Positions 15,753 to 23,022 of a stretch of DNA of 33,890 nt are shown here, one piece after another. The stretch's first letter is position 1; each line of letters starts with the position of its first letter. The stretch spans positions 1 to 33,890 of the forward strand of contig NZ_JAALEA010000106.1 of NCBI RefSeq assembly GCF_014145145.1, given 5' to 3'. Origin of the DNA: Dietzia cercidiphylli. GTDB lineage: Bacteria > Actinomycetota > Actinomycetes > Mycobacteriales > Mycobacteriaceae. The notes under the pieces are model-generated. The model worked only from the letters and a program-made list of their open reading frames with translations, made no database searches and was not told the origin of the DNA. The translations under genes were made by a program, and so were the position numbers.

Positions 15753-16958
15753 ATGATCAATCTCGAACTCCCCAAGCGGCTCGAGGCGGGCGCCAACCAG
15801 GCCCGCCAGGTCGCCACGCAGATCTTCCGTCCCGTCTCCCGCAAGTACGACCTCGCGGAGCACGAGTACCCCGTCGAGCTCGACACGCTCAAGGCCATGA
15901 TGGAGGCCATGGAGGACGCCGGTCAGGCCGCCTCCGGTGCCACCATGGGCTCGGGCGGCGCACCGCGTCGCGAAGGCGTCTCCAACGGCGGCAACATGAA
16001 GTCGCTGCTCAACATCATCGAGACGTGCTGGGGCGACGTGGGCCTCACCCTCTCGATCCCCCGCCAGGGTCTGGGCAACTCCGCGATCGCCGCAGTGGCC
16101 AGCGAGGAGCAGATGGAGAAGTTCGGGCGGGTGTGGGCCTCCATGGCCATCACCGAGCCCGAGTTCGGGTCCGACTCGGCCGCCGTGTCGACCACCGCCC
16201 GCCTCGAGGGCGACGAGTACGTGATCAACGGCACCAAGATCTACGTGACCTCCGGCGCCCGCGCCGACCACATCGTGGTCTGGGCGACGCTGGACAAGAC
16301 CAAGGGCCGCGCGGCCATCAAATCGTTCGTGGTCCCACGCGAGCACCCCGGTGTCTCCGTGGACCGGCTCGAGCACAAGCTCGGCATCCGCGCCTCGGAT
16401 ACCGCGCAGATCACCTTCGACAACTGCCGGATCCCCAAGGAGAACCTCCTGGGCGACCCGGAGGTCCGCGTGGACAAGGGCTTCGCCGGCGCCATGCAGA
16501 CCTTCGACAACACCCGGCCGCTGGTGGCCGGCATGGCCGTCGGTGTCGCCCGCGCCGCGCTGGAGGAGATCCGCACCCTGCTCGAGGAGGCCGGACTCGA
16601 GATCGACTACGACCGGCCCGCCACCAGCCAGCCGGCCGCGGTGGCCAAGTACCTCGAGCTCGAGGCGGACTGGGAGTCCGCGTACCTGCTCACGCTCCGC
16701 GCCGCGTGGATGGCCGACAACAAGATGCCCAACACCAAGGAGGCGTCGATGTGCAAGGCCAAGGCCGGGCGCACCGGCTCCGCCGTCACCCTGGGCGCGG
16801 TCGAGCTGGCCGGCAGCTACGGCTACTCCGAGCGCAGCTTCCTGGAGAAGTGGTCGCGCGACTCCAAGATCCTCGACATCTTCGAGGGCACCCAGCAGAT
16901 CCAGCAGCTGGTGATCGCGCGGCGCATCCTCGACCTGTCGAGCGCCGAACTGAAGTGA
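15753..16958 (+). CDS. fadE23: acyl-CoA dehydrogenase, FadE23-like subunit
   Basis: This 401-residue acyl-CoA dehydrogenase oxidises acyl-CoA to trans-2-enoyl-CoA using FAD. It has the substrate/FAD motif MAITEPEFGSDSAAVSTTA (131-149), the beta-domain GTKIYVTSGARADHIVVWA, and the C-terminal FEGTQQIQQLVIARRIL (377-393) with catalytic Glu at E378. The length equals that of mycobacterial FadE23. AAGGA 9 nt before the ATG at 15753 supports the start. It follows the FadE24-like gene after 49 nt and is followed by a hairpin terminator, so the two form an operon. Adjacent fadE genes of this kind in mycobacteria have been proposed to make alpha2beta2 dehydrogenases. The substrate is unknown. Confidence 0.9.
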   Translation: MINLELPKRLEAGANQARQVATQIFRPVSRKYDLAEHEYPVELDTLKAMMEAMEDAGQAASGATMGSGGAPRREGVSNGGNMKSLLNIIETCWGDVGLTLSIPRQGLGNSAIAAVASEEQMEKFGRVWASMAITEPEFGSDSAAVSTTARLEGDEYVINGTKIYVTSGARADHIVVWATLDKTKGRAAIKSFVVPREHPGVSVDRLEHKLGIRASDTAQITFDNCRIPKENLLGDPEVRVDKGFAGAMQTFDNTRPLVAGMAVGVARAALEEIRTLLEEAGLEIDYDRPATSQPAAVAKYLELEADWESAYLLTLRAAWMADNKMPNTKEASMCKAKAGRTGSAVTLGAVELAGSYGYSERSFLEKWSRDSKILDIFEGTQQIQQLVIARRILDLSSAELK

Positions 16959-16990
16959 GCCGCGGCCGTATGCGCGGTTGAGAACGACGG

Positions 16991-17023
16991 ACGCCTCCGT
17001 GGATCATTGATCCGCGGAGGCGT
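16991..17023 (+). terminator. terminator of fadE24-fadE23 operon
   Basis: A 9-bp outer stem (16991-16999 with 17015-17023) continues inward through a G-T pair and GGAT/ATCC, and is followed by TCCTCGTTC. It lies 32 nt after the fadE23 stop. Confidence 0.7.
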
Positions 17024-17094
17024 TCCTCGTTCGCGGGGCTCGCCCTTCCCGCACCCGTCCCACCCGAGCAGGTGCCCCGAGAGGAGCAGTTCCG

Positions 17095-17583
17095 ATGGCG
17101 GCTGACGACGTTCCCCTGTTCAGGGCCCCGATGCGGTCGAGGGACGACGCCGTGGCGGACGGGGTGGGTGTCGAGCGGGGCCTGCGCGTCGGGCTCTGCG
17201 GCATGGGCGGCCGCCTGGCGGGGCCGCCACCCTCATCGCTCGCAGAGGCGGTCGACGCCGCCGCGGCGCAGCACGACGACAGGCTGGCCCGCCGCCTCGA
17301 ACGGTTCGCCCGAGTGCCCGACGGTGCATATGTGTGGACCCGGGACGTCGACGGCAACTACTGGCTCGGGCGTCTCGGGGGGCCGTGGCGCTACGACGAC
17401 TCGGACGAGGCGCACGAGGTGGACCTGGTCCACGTCCGGGACTGCCGGTGGCGATCGGAGCCGACAGACCGGTCGATCGTCCCCGCCGCCGTGCGGGCCA
17501 CGTTCGCCCGGGGTGGCCGCAACTGGCAGCGCATCCGGTCGGAGGCTGGTGCGGCCGAGACCGAAGAGCTGTGGAGGCGATGA
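17095..17583 (+). CDS. hypothetical protein with EVE-like C-terminal segment
   Basis: This 162-residue soluble protein is not a family I can name. Residues 1-75 are helical and Arg-rich. Residues 76-130 (YVWTRDVDGNYWLGRLGGPWRYDDSDEAHEVDLVHVRDCRWR) look like a small beta barrel; the run LGRLxGPWRYD...HVRxCRW resembles EVE/PUA-like reader segments found in some restriction-related proteins. That match is from memory and weak. GAGGAG 8 nt before the ATG at 17095 gives a clear start. The stop is 18 nt from the end of the convergent membrane-protein gene. No restriction or methylation genes lie nearby. Confidence 0.65.
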   Translation: MAADDVPLFRAPMRSRDDAVADGVGVERGLRVGLCGMGGRLAGPPPSSLAEAVDAAAAQHDDRLARRLERFARVPDGAYVWTRDVDGNYWLGRLGGPWRYDDSDEAHEVDLVHVRDCRWRSEPTDRSIVPAAVRATFARGGRNWQRIRSEAGAAETEELWRR

Positions 17584-17601
17584 GGGGCGTCGAACTACGT
17601 G

Positions 17602-18075
17602 CTACCCGGTCAGAGCCGGATCCACGAACTGCTCGTCCGCCTCGGCCCACACGTCCTCGCGACCGATCCCGTCGGGGTCGAGCCGATCGACCGTCTCGGG
17701 TAGGTACACCATCCGCACCATCTCCTGACCGTTCTGTTCCTCCGGCTGGTCCCCGGGCGCGGTGAACGCGGTGATCTCCACCGTCCCCGACCAGTCGGAC
17801 CCCTGAACGGCCCGGAGCACGGCGATCGAATCGTCCTGCGCACTCTCCACGGCGGAGGACGGGGTGGCCCCCTGCCGGATCGGGAAGTCCACGGCGACGA
17901 GTCCCGGTTCGAACTCGACGCCCGCGTCCTCCACCTCCGCCGTGATGGCGTCGGCGAGCGCCGTCTGGGGGTCCTCCGCAGCGGGCTGCGCGGACTCCTC
18001 GGCGTTACCCGTGAACAAGAACACCAGGACGCCGACGACGACCACCACGACGACCAGCGCGAGGATCATGAACAT
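17602..18075 (-). CDS. single-pass membrane protein, N-terminus possibly shifted by a G7 run
   Basis: As written, the frame opens at the ATG at 18075 and gives 157 residues. There is one valine-rich membrane helix (about 3-21) right at the start, then an acidic Ala/Glu/Gln-rich extracytoplasmic domain of unknown function. No ribosome binding site precedes this ATG. An ATG at 18133 has AGAGGTG at ideal spacing but is in another frame. Removing one G from the seven-G run at 18103-18109 would join them and give a natural 19-residue cytoplasmic N-terminus (MTHTDTPVPPERRDRASRG) before the helix. The true gene is therefore probably 17602-18133. As written, translation from 18133 would end early at a TAA. 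Confidence 0.7.
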   Translation of the reverse strand: MFMILALVVVVVVVGVLVFLFTGNAEESAQPAAEDPQTALADAITAEVEDAGVEFEPGLVAVDFPIRQGATPSSAVESAQDDSIAVLRAVQGSDWSGTVEITAFTAPGDQPEEQNGQEMVRMVYLPETVDRLDPDGIGREDVWAEADEQFVDPALTG

Positions 18076-18199
18076 TCCGCGACTCGCCCGGTCGCGTCGC
18101 TCGGGGGGGAACAGGGGTGTCGGTGTGGGTCATGGGGTCACCTCTCGTCCGGGGTGACCCCAGTCGTACCAGGCGGGCCGGTGATCCACACCGGTTTCG

Positions 18200-18218
18200 G
18201 GCGGCCGGTCCGGCCGCC
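18200..18218 (-). terminator. hairpin after serine protease gene
   Basis: GGCGGCCGG and CCGGCCGCC arms (18200-18208 and 18210-18218) form a tight G+C hairpin starting 2 nt past the protease stop codon. Confidence 0.45.
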
Positions 18219-18220
18219 GG

Positions 18221-18931
18221 TCAGGCCATCCGGAAGCCGCGTCCGGGCCAGTTCCGGTCGGTGGCGTCGGCCACGATCGCGTCGAACGAGTACGCCAGCG
18301 CCGGGAGGAACACGGGTGACTGCACGGGGTGGAGGCAGGACGGCAGGAGAGCGCCGATGCTTCCGACCGATCCCGCGGCCGGCGGCATGTGTCCGCCGGA
18401 CAGCAACCCCACGAGGCGGCCGTCGCGGGTCACGGGCCCGCCGGAGTCCCCGTAGCCAGCACACGCATGGCTCCAGAACTCGTTGCCGTCGCGCTGCCAC
18501 GTGATGCCGCAGGTATGCCCGGTGGACATCCCGTCCTTGCAGACCACGTCGCCGAATTCCGGGGCGGGACCGCGTCCGGTGACCCCGGGTTGGCGCACGG
18601 GCACAACGACGCCCGGGTTGAGGCGGATCACCGAGTAGTCGAGGATCTCGTTGCGCGTCGCGACGGTGCCGATGACACCGGCTCCCGGGTCGCCCCGGAG
18701 GATGACCGGGGCGTTGATCCGATCGCTGCAGTGGGCGGCGGTGAAGGCGACGGGCGTGCCGGCGGCGTCGTAACCCGCCGCGGTGAGGGTGCACCCGGCA
18801 ACGCCGTTGACCAGCACGGGGGTGCCCCCGGAGACCGGGATCGCGGCCTGGGCCGCGGCGGGGGCCGCGAGGGCGGTCGCACCGGCCATCACGGCGGTCA
18901 CTGCGAGCCTGGCCAGACCGGTGAACCTCAT
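18221..18931 (-). CDS. secreted chymotrypsin-like (S1) serine protease
   Basis: This 236-residue exported protease has a signal peptide of about 29 residues (MRFTGLARLAVTAVMAG...AAAQA, likely cut after AQA). The triad is H67 in TAAHC, D98 in ILDYSVI and S163 in GDSGGPV. Cysteines C47/C68 and C131/C141 probably form disulfides, and two more (C157 and one near residue 205) may form a third. It resembles the small trypsin-like exported proteases of actinobacteria; the substrate is unknown and no inhibitor or activator gene is adjacent. The ATG at 18931 follows AAGGA at 9 nt, so an in-frame ATG at 18979 is unlikely. The stop is followed at once by a hairpin. Confidence 0.92.
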   Translation of the reverse strand: MRFTGLARLAVTAVMAGATALAAPAAAQAAIPVSGGTPVLVNGVAGCTLTAAGYDAAGTPVAFTAAHCSDRINAPVILRGDPGAGVIGTVATRNEILDYSVIRLNPGVVVPVRQPGVTGRGPAPEFGDVVCKDGMSTGHTCGITWQRDGNEFWSHACAGYGDSGGPVTRDGRLVGLLSGGHMPPAAGSVGSIGALLPSCLHPVQSPVFLPALAYSFDAIVADATDRNWPGRGFRMA

Positions 18932-19016
18932 GAGCGTGTCCTTCCCACCCCGGCAGACTGCCCGGGTATACGCGCTCACAGCCTAACGGGCGCGGGCTCC
19001 GACTGCACGACGGGCG

Positions 19017-19040
19017 CGGGCCGCCCCTCGCGGCGGCCCG
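19017..19040 (-). terminator. hairpin downstream of tetR-type gene
   Basis: Nine perfect base pairs (19017-19025 with 19032-19040) enclose a 6-nt loop, 57 nt past the regulator stop on the minus strand. Confidence 0.5.
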
Positions 19041-19070
19041 GCCGTCTGACGTGCCCGGTCGACCTGAGCT

Positions 19071-19112
19071 CCCCTCGACCTCAGTGCCCCTCGACCTCAG
19101 TGCCCCTCGACC
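19071..19112. repeat. 16-bp tandem repeat over the tetR stop codon
   Basis: CCCCTCGACCTCAGTG occurs twice in tandem (19071-19086, 19087-19102) plus a partial third copy to 19112. On the minus strand each unit repeats the end of the gene (GAG-GGG-CAC-TGA), so the 3' end of the regulator gene has been duplicated. The inverse sequence at 19123-19134 can pair with it as a hairpin. Confidence 0.85.
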
Positions 19113-19699
19113 GTGATCCTGATCGAGGGGCACTCGCCCGGGTCGCCACCGATATGCGCCCAGATGGCCTCGACCACGGGCCGGAGGAACAACTCCCCCA
19201 CCTGGTCGACGAGCGTCCGGACCACCTGGACCTTGTCCGAGGTCCGCGTGGAGGCGAGACCCCCGCGCCGCAGCCCCTCGACCTCCCTGGTGGTGAGGTC
19301 GACGATCGCCTCCAGCAGCGGGGCCCCGCGGCCGTCGGGCTCCAGCAGGGCCCGGTTGAGGTAGCTCACGAGCTGCGGGTTCTGCCGGAGCATCTCGCGG
19401 ACGGCGACGTTCCGGGCCTCCACCACCTCCGCGGCCGTCCCGGTGTGCTCCACGGTCGACAACGCCCCGACCACCCGCTCCACCACGAGATCGTCCACGG
19501 CGCGGCGCAGGCCGTCCTTGGTGCCGAAGTGGTGCTGGATCAGTCCGATCGTCACCCCGACCTCGGCGGCCACCCGGCGCATCGAGACCCTGTCCTCGCC
19601 GTACTCGGCGTACAGGGCCAGTGCGGCGTAGCGGATCCGCGCCCGCGCCGTGAGGTCCCCGTCCGCGGCCACGCCCCGGTCGGCAGTGGTTCCGGCCAT
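19097..19699 (-). CDS. TetR family transcriptional regulator
   Basis: This 200-residue regulator has the TetR DNA-binding domain at residues 18-64 (ARARIRYAALALYAEYGEDRVSMRRVAAEVGVTIGLIQHHFGTKDGLRRAVDD); the recognition helix is GLIQHHFG. The C-terminal ligand domain is all-alpha and has no recognisable ligand motif. The ATG at 19699 has GGAAGGGG nearby; the open frame to 19780 runs into the shared palindrome and is rejected. It is divergent from an acyl-CoA dehydrogenase gene and the 38-bp palindrome at 19766-19803 lies between them, so it probably represses both genes and responds to an acyl-CoA or related compound. The ligand is inferred only from the neighbours. Confidence 0.9.
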   Translation of the reverse strand: MAGTTADRGVAADGDLTARARIRYAALALYAEYGEDRVSMRRVAAEVGVTIGLIQHHFGTKDGLRRAVDDLVVERVVGALSTVEHTGTAAEVVEARNVAVREMLRQNPQLVSYLNRALLEPDGRGAPLLEAIVDLTTREVEGLRRGGLASTRTSDKVQVVRTLVDQVGELFLRPVVEAIWAHIGGDPGECPSIRITVEGH

Positions 19700-19765
19700 G
19701 CGCCCCACCCCTTCCCCGCCCTCGAACGGCGTCTGCGTTCGGTCGATACCTGAGACGATACCGCG

Positions 19766-19803
19766 ACAATACGATTGCATAGCAAAGCATGCACTCGTAT
19801 TGT
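19766..19803. promoter_or_regulatory. 38-bp palindrome holding two symmetric divergent promoters
   Basis: The 15-nt arms 19766-19780 and 19789-19803 are complementary with one mismatch and are separated by AGCAAAGC. On the plus strand TTGCAT (19775-19780), 17 nt, then TATTGT (19798-19803) form a sigma-70-type promoter. On the minus strand GTGCAT (19794-19789), 17 nt, then TATTGT (19771-19766) form its mirror image. The arms also serve as a likely TetR operator. Confidence 0.75.
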
Positions 19804-19856
19804 GGTGGTCGAGCGGGGCCGCCCGGGCCCACGCGACCGACCCCTGGAGACTCCCC

Positions 19857-21017
19857 GTGTTCGAGACCGCCCCCTACCGCTCCCCGTGGATGACCGACGA
19901 CCTGGACGCCCTCCGCGCCCACACGCGTGCGTTCCTGGACAAGGAGACCGCGCCGAACCTCGAGCGGTGGGCCGCCGAGGGCGCCGTGGACCGCGGGTTC
20001 TGGAACAAGGCCGGCGATGCGGGCCTGCTGTGCATCTCCATCCCCGAGGAGTACGGCGGCGGCGGGGGCACGTTCGCGCACGAGACGGTCATCGCCGAGG
20101 AGCAGACCCGCGCGCTCGACGACGGCTGGGGCAACTCGGTCCACAGCACGATCGTGGCCCACTACCTGCTCCAGTACGGAACGGAGGAGCAGAAGACCCG
20201 CTTCCTGCCCAAGCTCGCCACCGGCGAGATGGTGGGGGCGATCGCCATGACCGAGCCCGGAGCGGGGTCCGACCTCCAGGCGCTGCGCACCACGGCGGTC
20301 CGGGACGGCGACGACCTGGTGGTCAACGGCGCCAAGACGTTCATCTCGAACGGCATGCACTGCGACCTGCTGATCATCGTGGCCCGCACCGGCGGCGAGG
20401 GCGCCCAGGGGTTGTCCCTGCTCCTCGCCGAGACCACCGACCTGCCGGGTTTCGACCGCGGTCGCAAGCTCGACAAGATCGGTCTGAAGTACCAGGACAC
20501 GATGGAGCTGTTCTTCGACGACATGCGGATCCCCGCCGCCAACATCCTCGGCGGCGAGGAGGGTGAGGGCCAGGGCTTCATCCAGCTCATGCAGCAGTTG
20601 CCCCAGGAGCGGCTCATCATCGCCGTCACCGCCGTGGCGGCGGCCGAGACCGCGGTCCGGCTCGCGATCGACTACGCCAAGGAGCGCGAGGCGTTCGGCA
20701 AGCCCATCCTGAAGTTCCAGAACCTCCGCTTCGAGCTGGCCGAGTGCAAGACCGAGGCCCTGGCCGCGCGCACCCTCCTGGACCACTGCATCACCCTGCA
20801 CCTGGAGGGCAAGCTGGACCCGGCCACGGCGTCCATGGCCAAGTACTTCTGCACCGACAAGCAGTGCGAGATCATCGACCGCTGCCTGCAGGTCTTCGGC
20901 GGCTACGGCTTCATGACCGAGTACCCGATCGCGCGGATGTACGCCTCCGCCCGCGTGCAGAAGATCTACGGCGGGACCAACGAGATCATGAAGGAACTGA
21001 TCTCCCGGACGCTCTGA
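19857..21017 (+). CDS. acyl-CoA dehydrogenase, LCAD/isovaleryl type
   Basis: This 386-residue flavoenzyme oxidises an acyl-CoA to enoyl-CoA. It has the FAD/substrate motif AIAMTEPGAGSDLQALRT (128-144), KEREAFGKPILKFQNLRFELAE (275-296) and GGYGFMTEYPIARMYASARVQKIYGGTNEIMKELI. The C-terminal position that carries the catalytic Glu in medium-chain enzymes (EGT) is Gly here (GGT). The likely base is instead E251 in LPQERL, the placement known for long-chain and isovaleryl-CoA dehydrogenases. The start is GTG at 19857 with GGAG 7 nt upstream; the promoter lies in the shared palindrome. The gene is divergent from TetR and ends 10 nt from the convergent monooxygenase gene. Confidence 0.93.
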   Translation: MFETAPYRSPWMTDDLDALRAHTRAFLDKETAPNLERWAAEGAVDRGFWNKAGDAGLLCISIPEEYGGGGGTFAHETVIAEEQTRALDDGWGNSVHSTIVAHYLLQYGTEEQKTRFLPKLATGEMVGAIAMTEPGAGSDLQALRTTAVRDGDDLVVNGAKTFISNGMHCDLLIIVARTGGEGAQGLSLLLAETTDLPGFDRGRKLDKIGLKYQDTMELFFDDMRIPAANILGGEEGEGQGFIQLMQQLPQERLIIAVTAVAAAETAVRLAIDYAKEREAFGKPILKFQNLRFELAECKTEALAARTLLDHCITLHLEGKLDPATASMAKYFCTDKQCEIIDRCLQVFGGYGFMTEYPIARMYASARVQKIYGGTNEIMKELISRTL

Positions 21018-21027
21018 TACCGGCTCA

Positions 21028-22137
21028 TCAGATTTCGGTCGTGATCGCACGGACGGCGTCACGGCCCGCCCGGTTGGCCCCCACGGTCGACTGGGACGGG
21101 CCGTAGCCGATCAGGAACAGCCGCGGCTCGTCGAGCGCCCGTCCGTCGACCACACGGATCCCCCCGGCCGGGGTGCGCAGACCGAGCGGCGCCAGGTGGG
21201 AGACGGCGGGCCGGAACCCGGTGGCCCACAGGATCGCGTCGGCGGGTTCGAGCGTCCCGTCCGGCATCCGCACCCCGTCGGGCTCGATCCGGGTGAACAT
21301 CGGGTGTCGGACGAGCGCCCCGCGGGCCTCCGCGCGATCGATCCACGGGGTGCGGTACATGCCGGTCACCCGGATCACGCTCTCCGGCGCCAGCCCCATG
21401 GCCGTGCGCTCGGCGACCGCGGAGATGGCGGCCGAGAAGTTCTCCGGGGGCGGTCTCGTGGCCCACTCGATCTCCCGTCGGGTCACCCAGAAGGTGTCGG
21501 CCACGCGCGAGATCTCCTCGAGCAGCTGGGTCGCCGAGATCCCCGAGCCCACGACCACCACGCGCTGCCCGGCGAACTCCTCGGCCCGGACGTAGTCGTG
21601 GACGTGGACGTGGCGCCCGCGGAAGCTCTCGCGGCCGGGGTAGTGCGGCCAGAAGGGTCGCGTCCACGTCCCCGTGGCGTTGATGACGTACCGCGCGTGC
21701 CACACCTCGTCGTCGTCACCGGCCCCGTCGGACCGGGTGGTGACGACGACGAGGCGGCCGTCTCCCGTGCCGTCCCGCCGGTCCGGGGTGCGGCGCACCT
21801 GCCGCACCCACACCGGTCGCCTGACCCCCAGCGAGAACCGCTCCTCGTAGTCGGCGAAGTAGGCGGGCAACACCTCCCGGCTGGGCAGTGCGGGATCCAC
21901 CTCGGGCACCGGGACGCCCGGGAGCCCGAAGATCCCGTTGACGGTGCTCATGGTGAGCGACTCCCACCGGTGCCGCCACGCCCCGCCGGGGCCGTCCTCG
22001 CCGTCGAGCATGACGTAGGTCCGATCGCCGGCGGTGGACCGGTCGGCGGGGACGAAGCCCCGGCGCTGCAGGTGGTACCCGGCGGACAGTCCGGCCTGCC
22101 CCGCACCGATCACCACCACGTCGACGTCGACCATCAC
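21028..22137 (-). CDS. flavin-containing monooxygenase (FMO/CzcO-like)
   Basis: This protein of 368-369 residues has two dinucleotide-binding folds. The FAD fingerprint is GAGQAG (10-15, counted from the ATG at 22134) and the NADPH fingerprint is GSGISA (196-201). Between them is FRGRHVHVHDY (171-181), which fits the FMO motif FxGxxxHxxxY/F rather than the Baeyer-Villiger form that ends in W. An ATGT motif (153-156) and ATGF near the C-terminus are also typical. It probably oxygenates a nitrogen, sulfur or activated carbon on a small molecule. Adjacent starts at 22137 (GTG) and 22134 (ATG) cannot be separated; neither has a clear ribosome binding site. It is the last gene of the run after the isomerase-like gene. 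Confidence 0.88.
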   Translation of the reverse strand: MMVDVDVVVIGAGQAGLSAGYHLQRRGFVPADRSTAGDRTYVMLDGEDGPGGAWRHRWESLTMSTVNGIFGLPGVPVPEVDPALPSREVLPAYFADYEERFSLGVRRPVWVRQVRRTPDRRDGTGDGRLVVVTTRSDGAGDDDEVWHARYVINATGTWTRPFWPHYPGRESFRGRHVHVHDYVRAEEFAGQRVVVVGSGISATQLLEEISRVADTFWVTRREIEWATRPPPENFSAAISAVAERTAMGLAPESVIRVTGMYRTPWIDRAEARGALVRHPMFTRIEPDGVRMPDGTLEPADAILWATGFRPAVSHLAPLGLRTPAGGIRVVDGRALDEPRLFLIGYGPSQSTVGANRAGRDAVRAITTEI

Positions 22138-22188
22138 GACATCATCGTCGCGTACCGGCCCCGGGACGGGTGGTCGGGACCCCCGCCG

Positions 22189-23022
22189 TCACGCCCCGTC
22201 GGGGAGCGCGGTGAAGTCCGCGGGCCGTCCCTCGGCGAACGCGGCCAGGGCCTCGGAGTTCGCGGGCCCGCCCATGAGTTCGGCGAAGCACTGGTTCTCG
22301 CGTTCACGCGCCTCGGCGATCTGGCGGGCCAGCGGCTCGACCATCGTCCGCTTGACCGCCCGCAGACTCGAGATCGGCAGCCTCGCCAGGCGCGTGGCGT
22401 GCTCGGTGGCCACCGTGAGCAGCTCCTCTGCAGGACACAGACGCCACACCAGGCCCATCTCGTGGGCCTCGGCGGCGCTGATCCACTCGGAGGACAGCAA
22501 CACCCAGGCGGCGTTCTGACGACCCACGAGCCGAGGGAGCAGGTAGCTCGAGGCGGCCTCCGGCGCCACCCCGAGGCTGGTGAAGGGGCACTTGAGGCGG
22601 GCGTCGTCGGCCATGAAGGCAAGATCGGCGAACCCGATCACGGTCGTGCCGATCCCGAGGCCGAGCCCGTTGATCGCCAGGACCAGGGGCTTGTCGAACG
22701 CGGCCAGGGCGTCGATCAGGCCGATGAACCCGTGCTCACCGGGGACGAAGTCGGGATTGGTGACCCGCTCGGCCATCTCGACCAGGTCGGTCCCCGCACT
22801 GAACGCCCGGCCCTGCCCGGTGAGCAGCACCACCGCCACCGTCGGATCGGCCGACGCCTCGTGCAGCGCGACGGTGAGCGCGTCGTACAGCCCCTCGTCG
22901 AACGCGTTGAGCGCCTCCGGTCGCGCGAGCGTCAGTGTGCGGACCCGGTCGGCGTCCCGCACCTGTAGCGGCGATGTCCCCTCCCCGGCCACGGCGAGAT
23001 CAGGCGCCGGCCGCGGGCGCAT
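22189..23022 (-). CDS. enoyl-CoA hydratase/isomerase family protein, ECI2-like
   Basis: This 277-residue crotonase-fold protein has the oxyanion-hole segments GRAFSAGTDL (71-80) and INGLGLGIGTTVIGFADL (117-134). The first catalytic Glu of true enoyl-CoA hydratases (QPEI) is replaced by CPFT. Residues 152-164 read VAPEAASSYLLPR, which matches the PEGxSSYLLPR stretch of delta3,delta2-enoyl-CoA isomerases, with E155 as the likely base. The protein may therefore shift double bonds rather than hydrate them. The ATG at 23022 overlaps the aldehyde dehydrogenase gene by 23 nt. A GTG at 22992, just after that gene's stop, is an alternative giving 267 residues. Neither has a good ribosome binding site. 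Confidence 0.85.
   Translation of the reverse strand: MRPRPAPDLAVAGEGTSPLQVRDADRVRTLTLARPEALNAFDEGLYDALTVALHEASADPTVAVVLLTGQGRAFSAGTDLVEMAERVTNPDFVPGEHGFIGLIDALAAFDKPLVLAINGLGLGIGTTVIGFADLAFMADDARLKCPFTSLGVAPEAASSYLLPRLVGRQNAAWVLLSSEWISAAEAHEMGLVWRLCPAEELLTVATEHATRLARLPISSLRAVKRTMVEPLARQIAEARERENQCFAELMGGPANSEALAAFAEGRPADFTALPDGA

Noticed and set aside
14279-15910. 543-codon open frame on the minus strand
   Set aside because: It lies antisense to the FadE24-like gene, which has full motifs; high G+C gives long antisense frames. Its Gly/Arg/His-rich composition matches a shadow.
18138-21062. 974-codon open frame on the minus strand
   Set aside because: It runs across the protease, TetR and acyl-CoA dehydrogenase genes in non-coding frames and has no domain.
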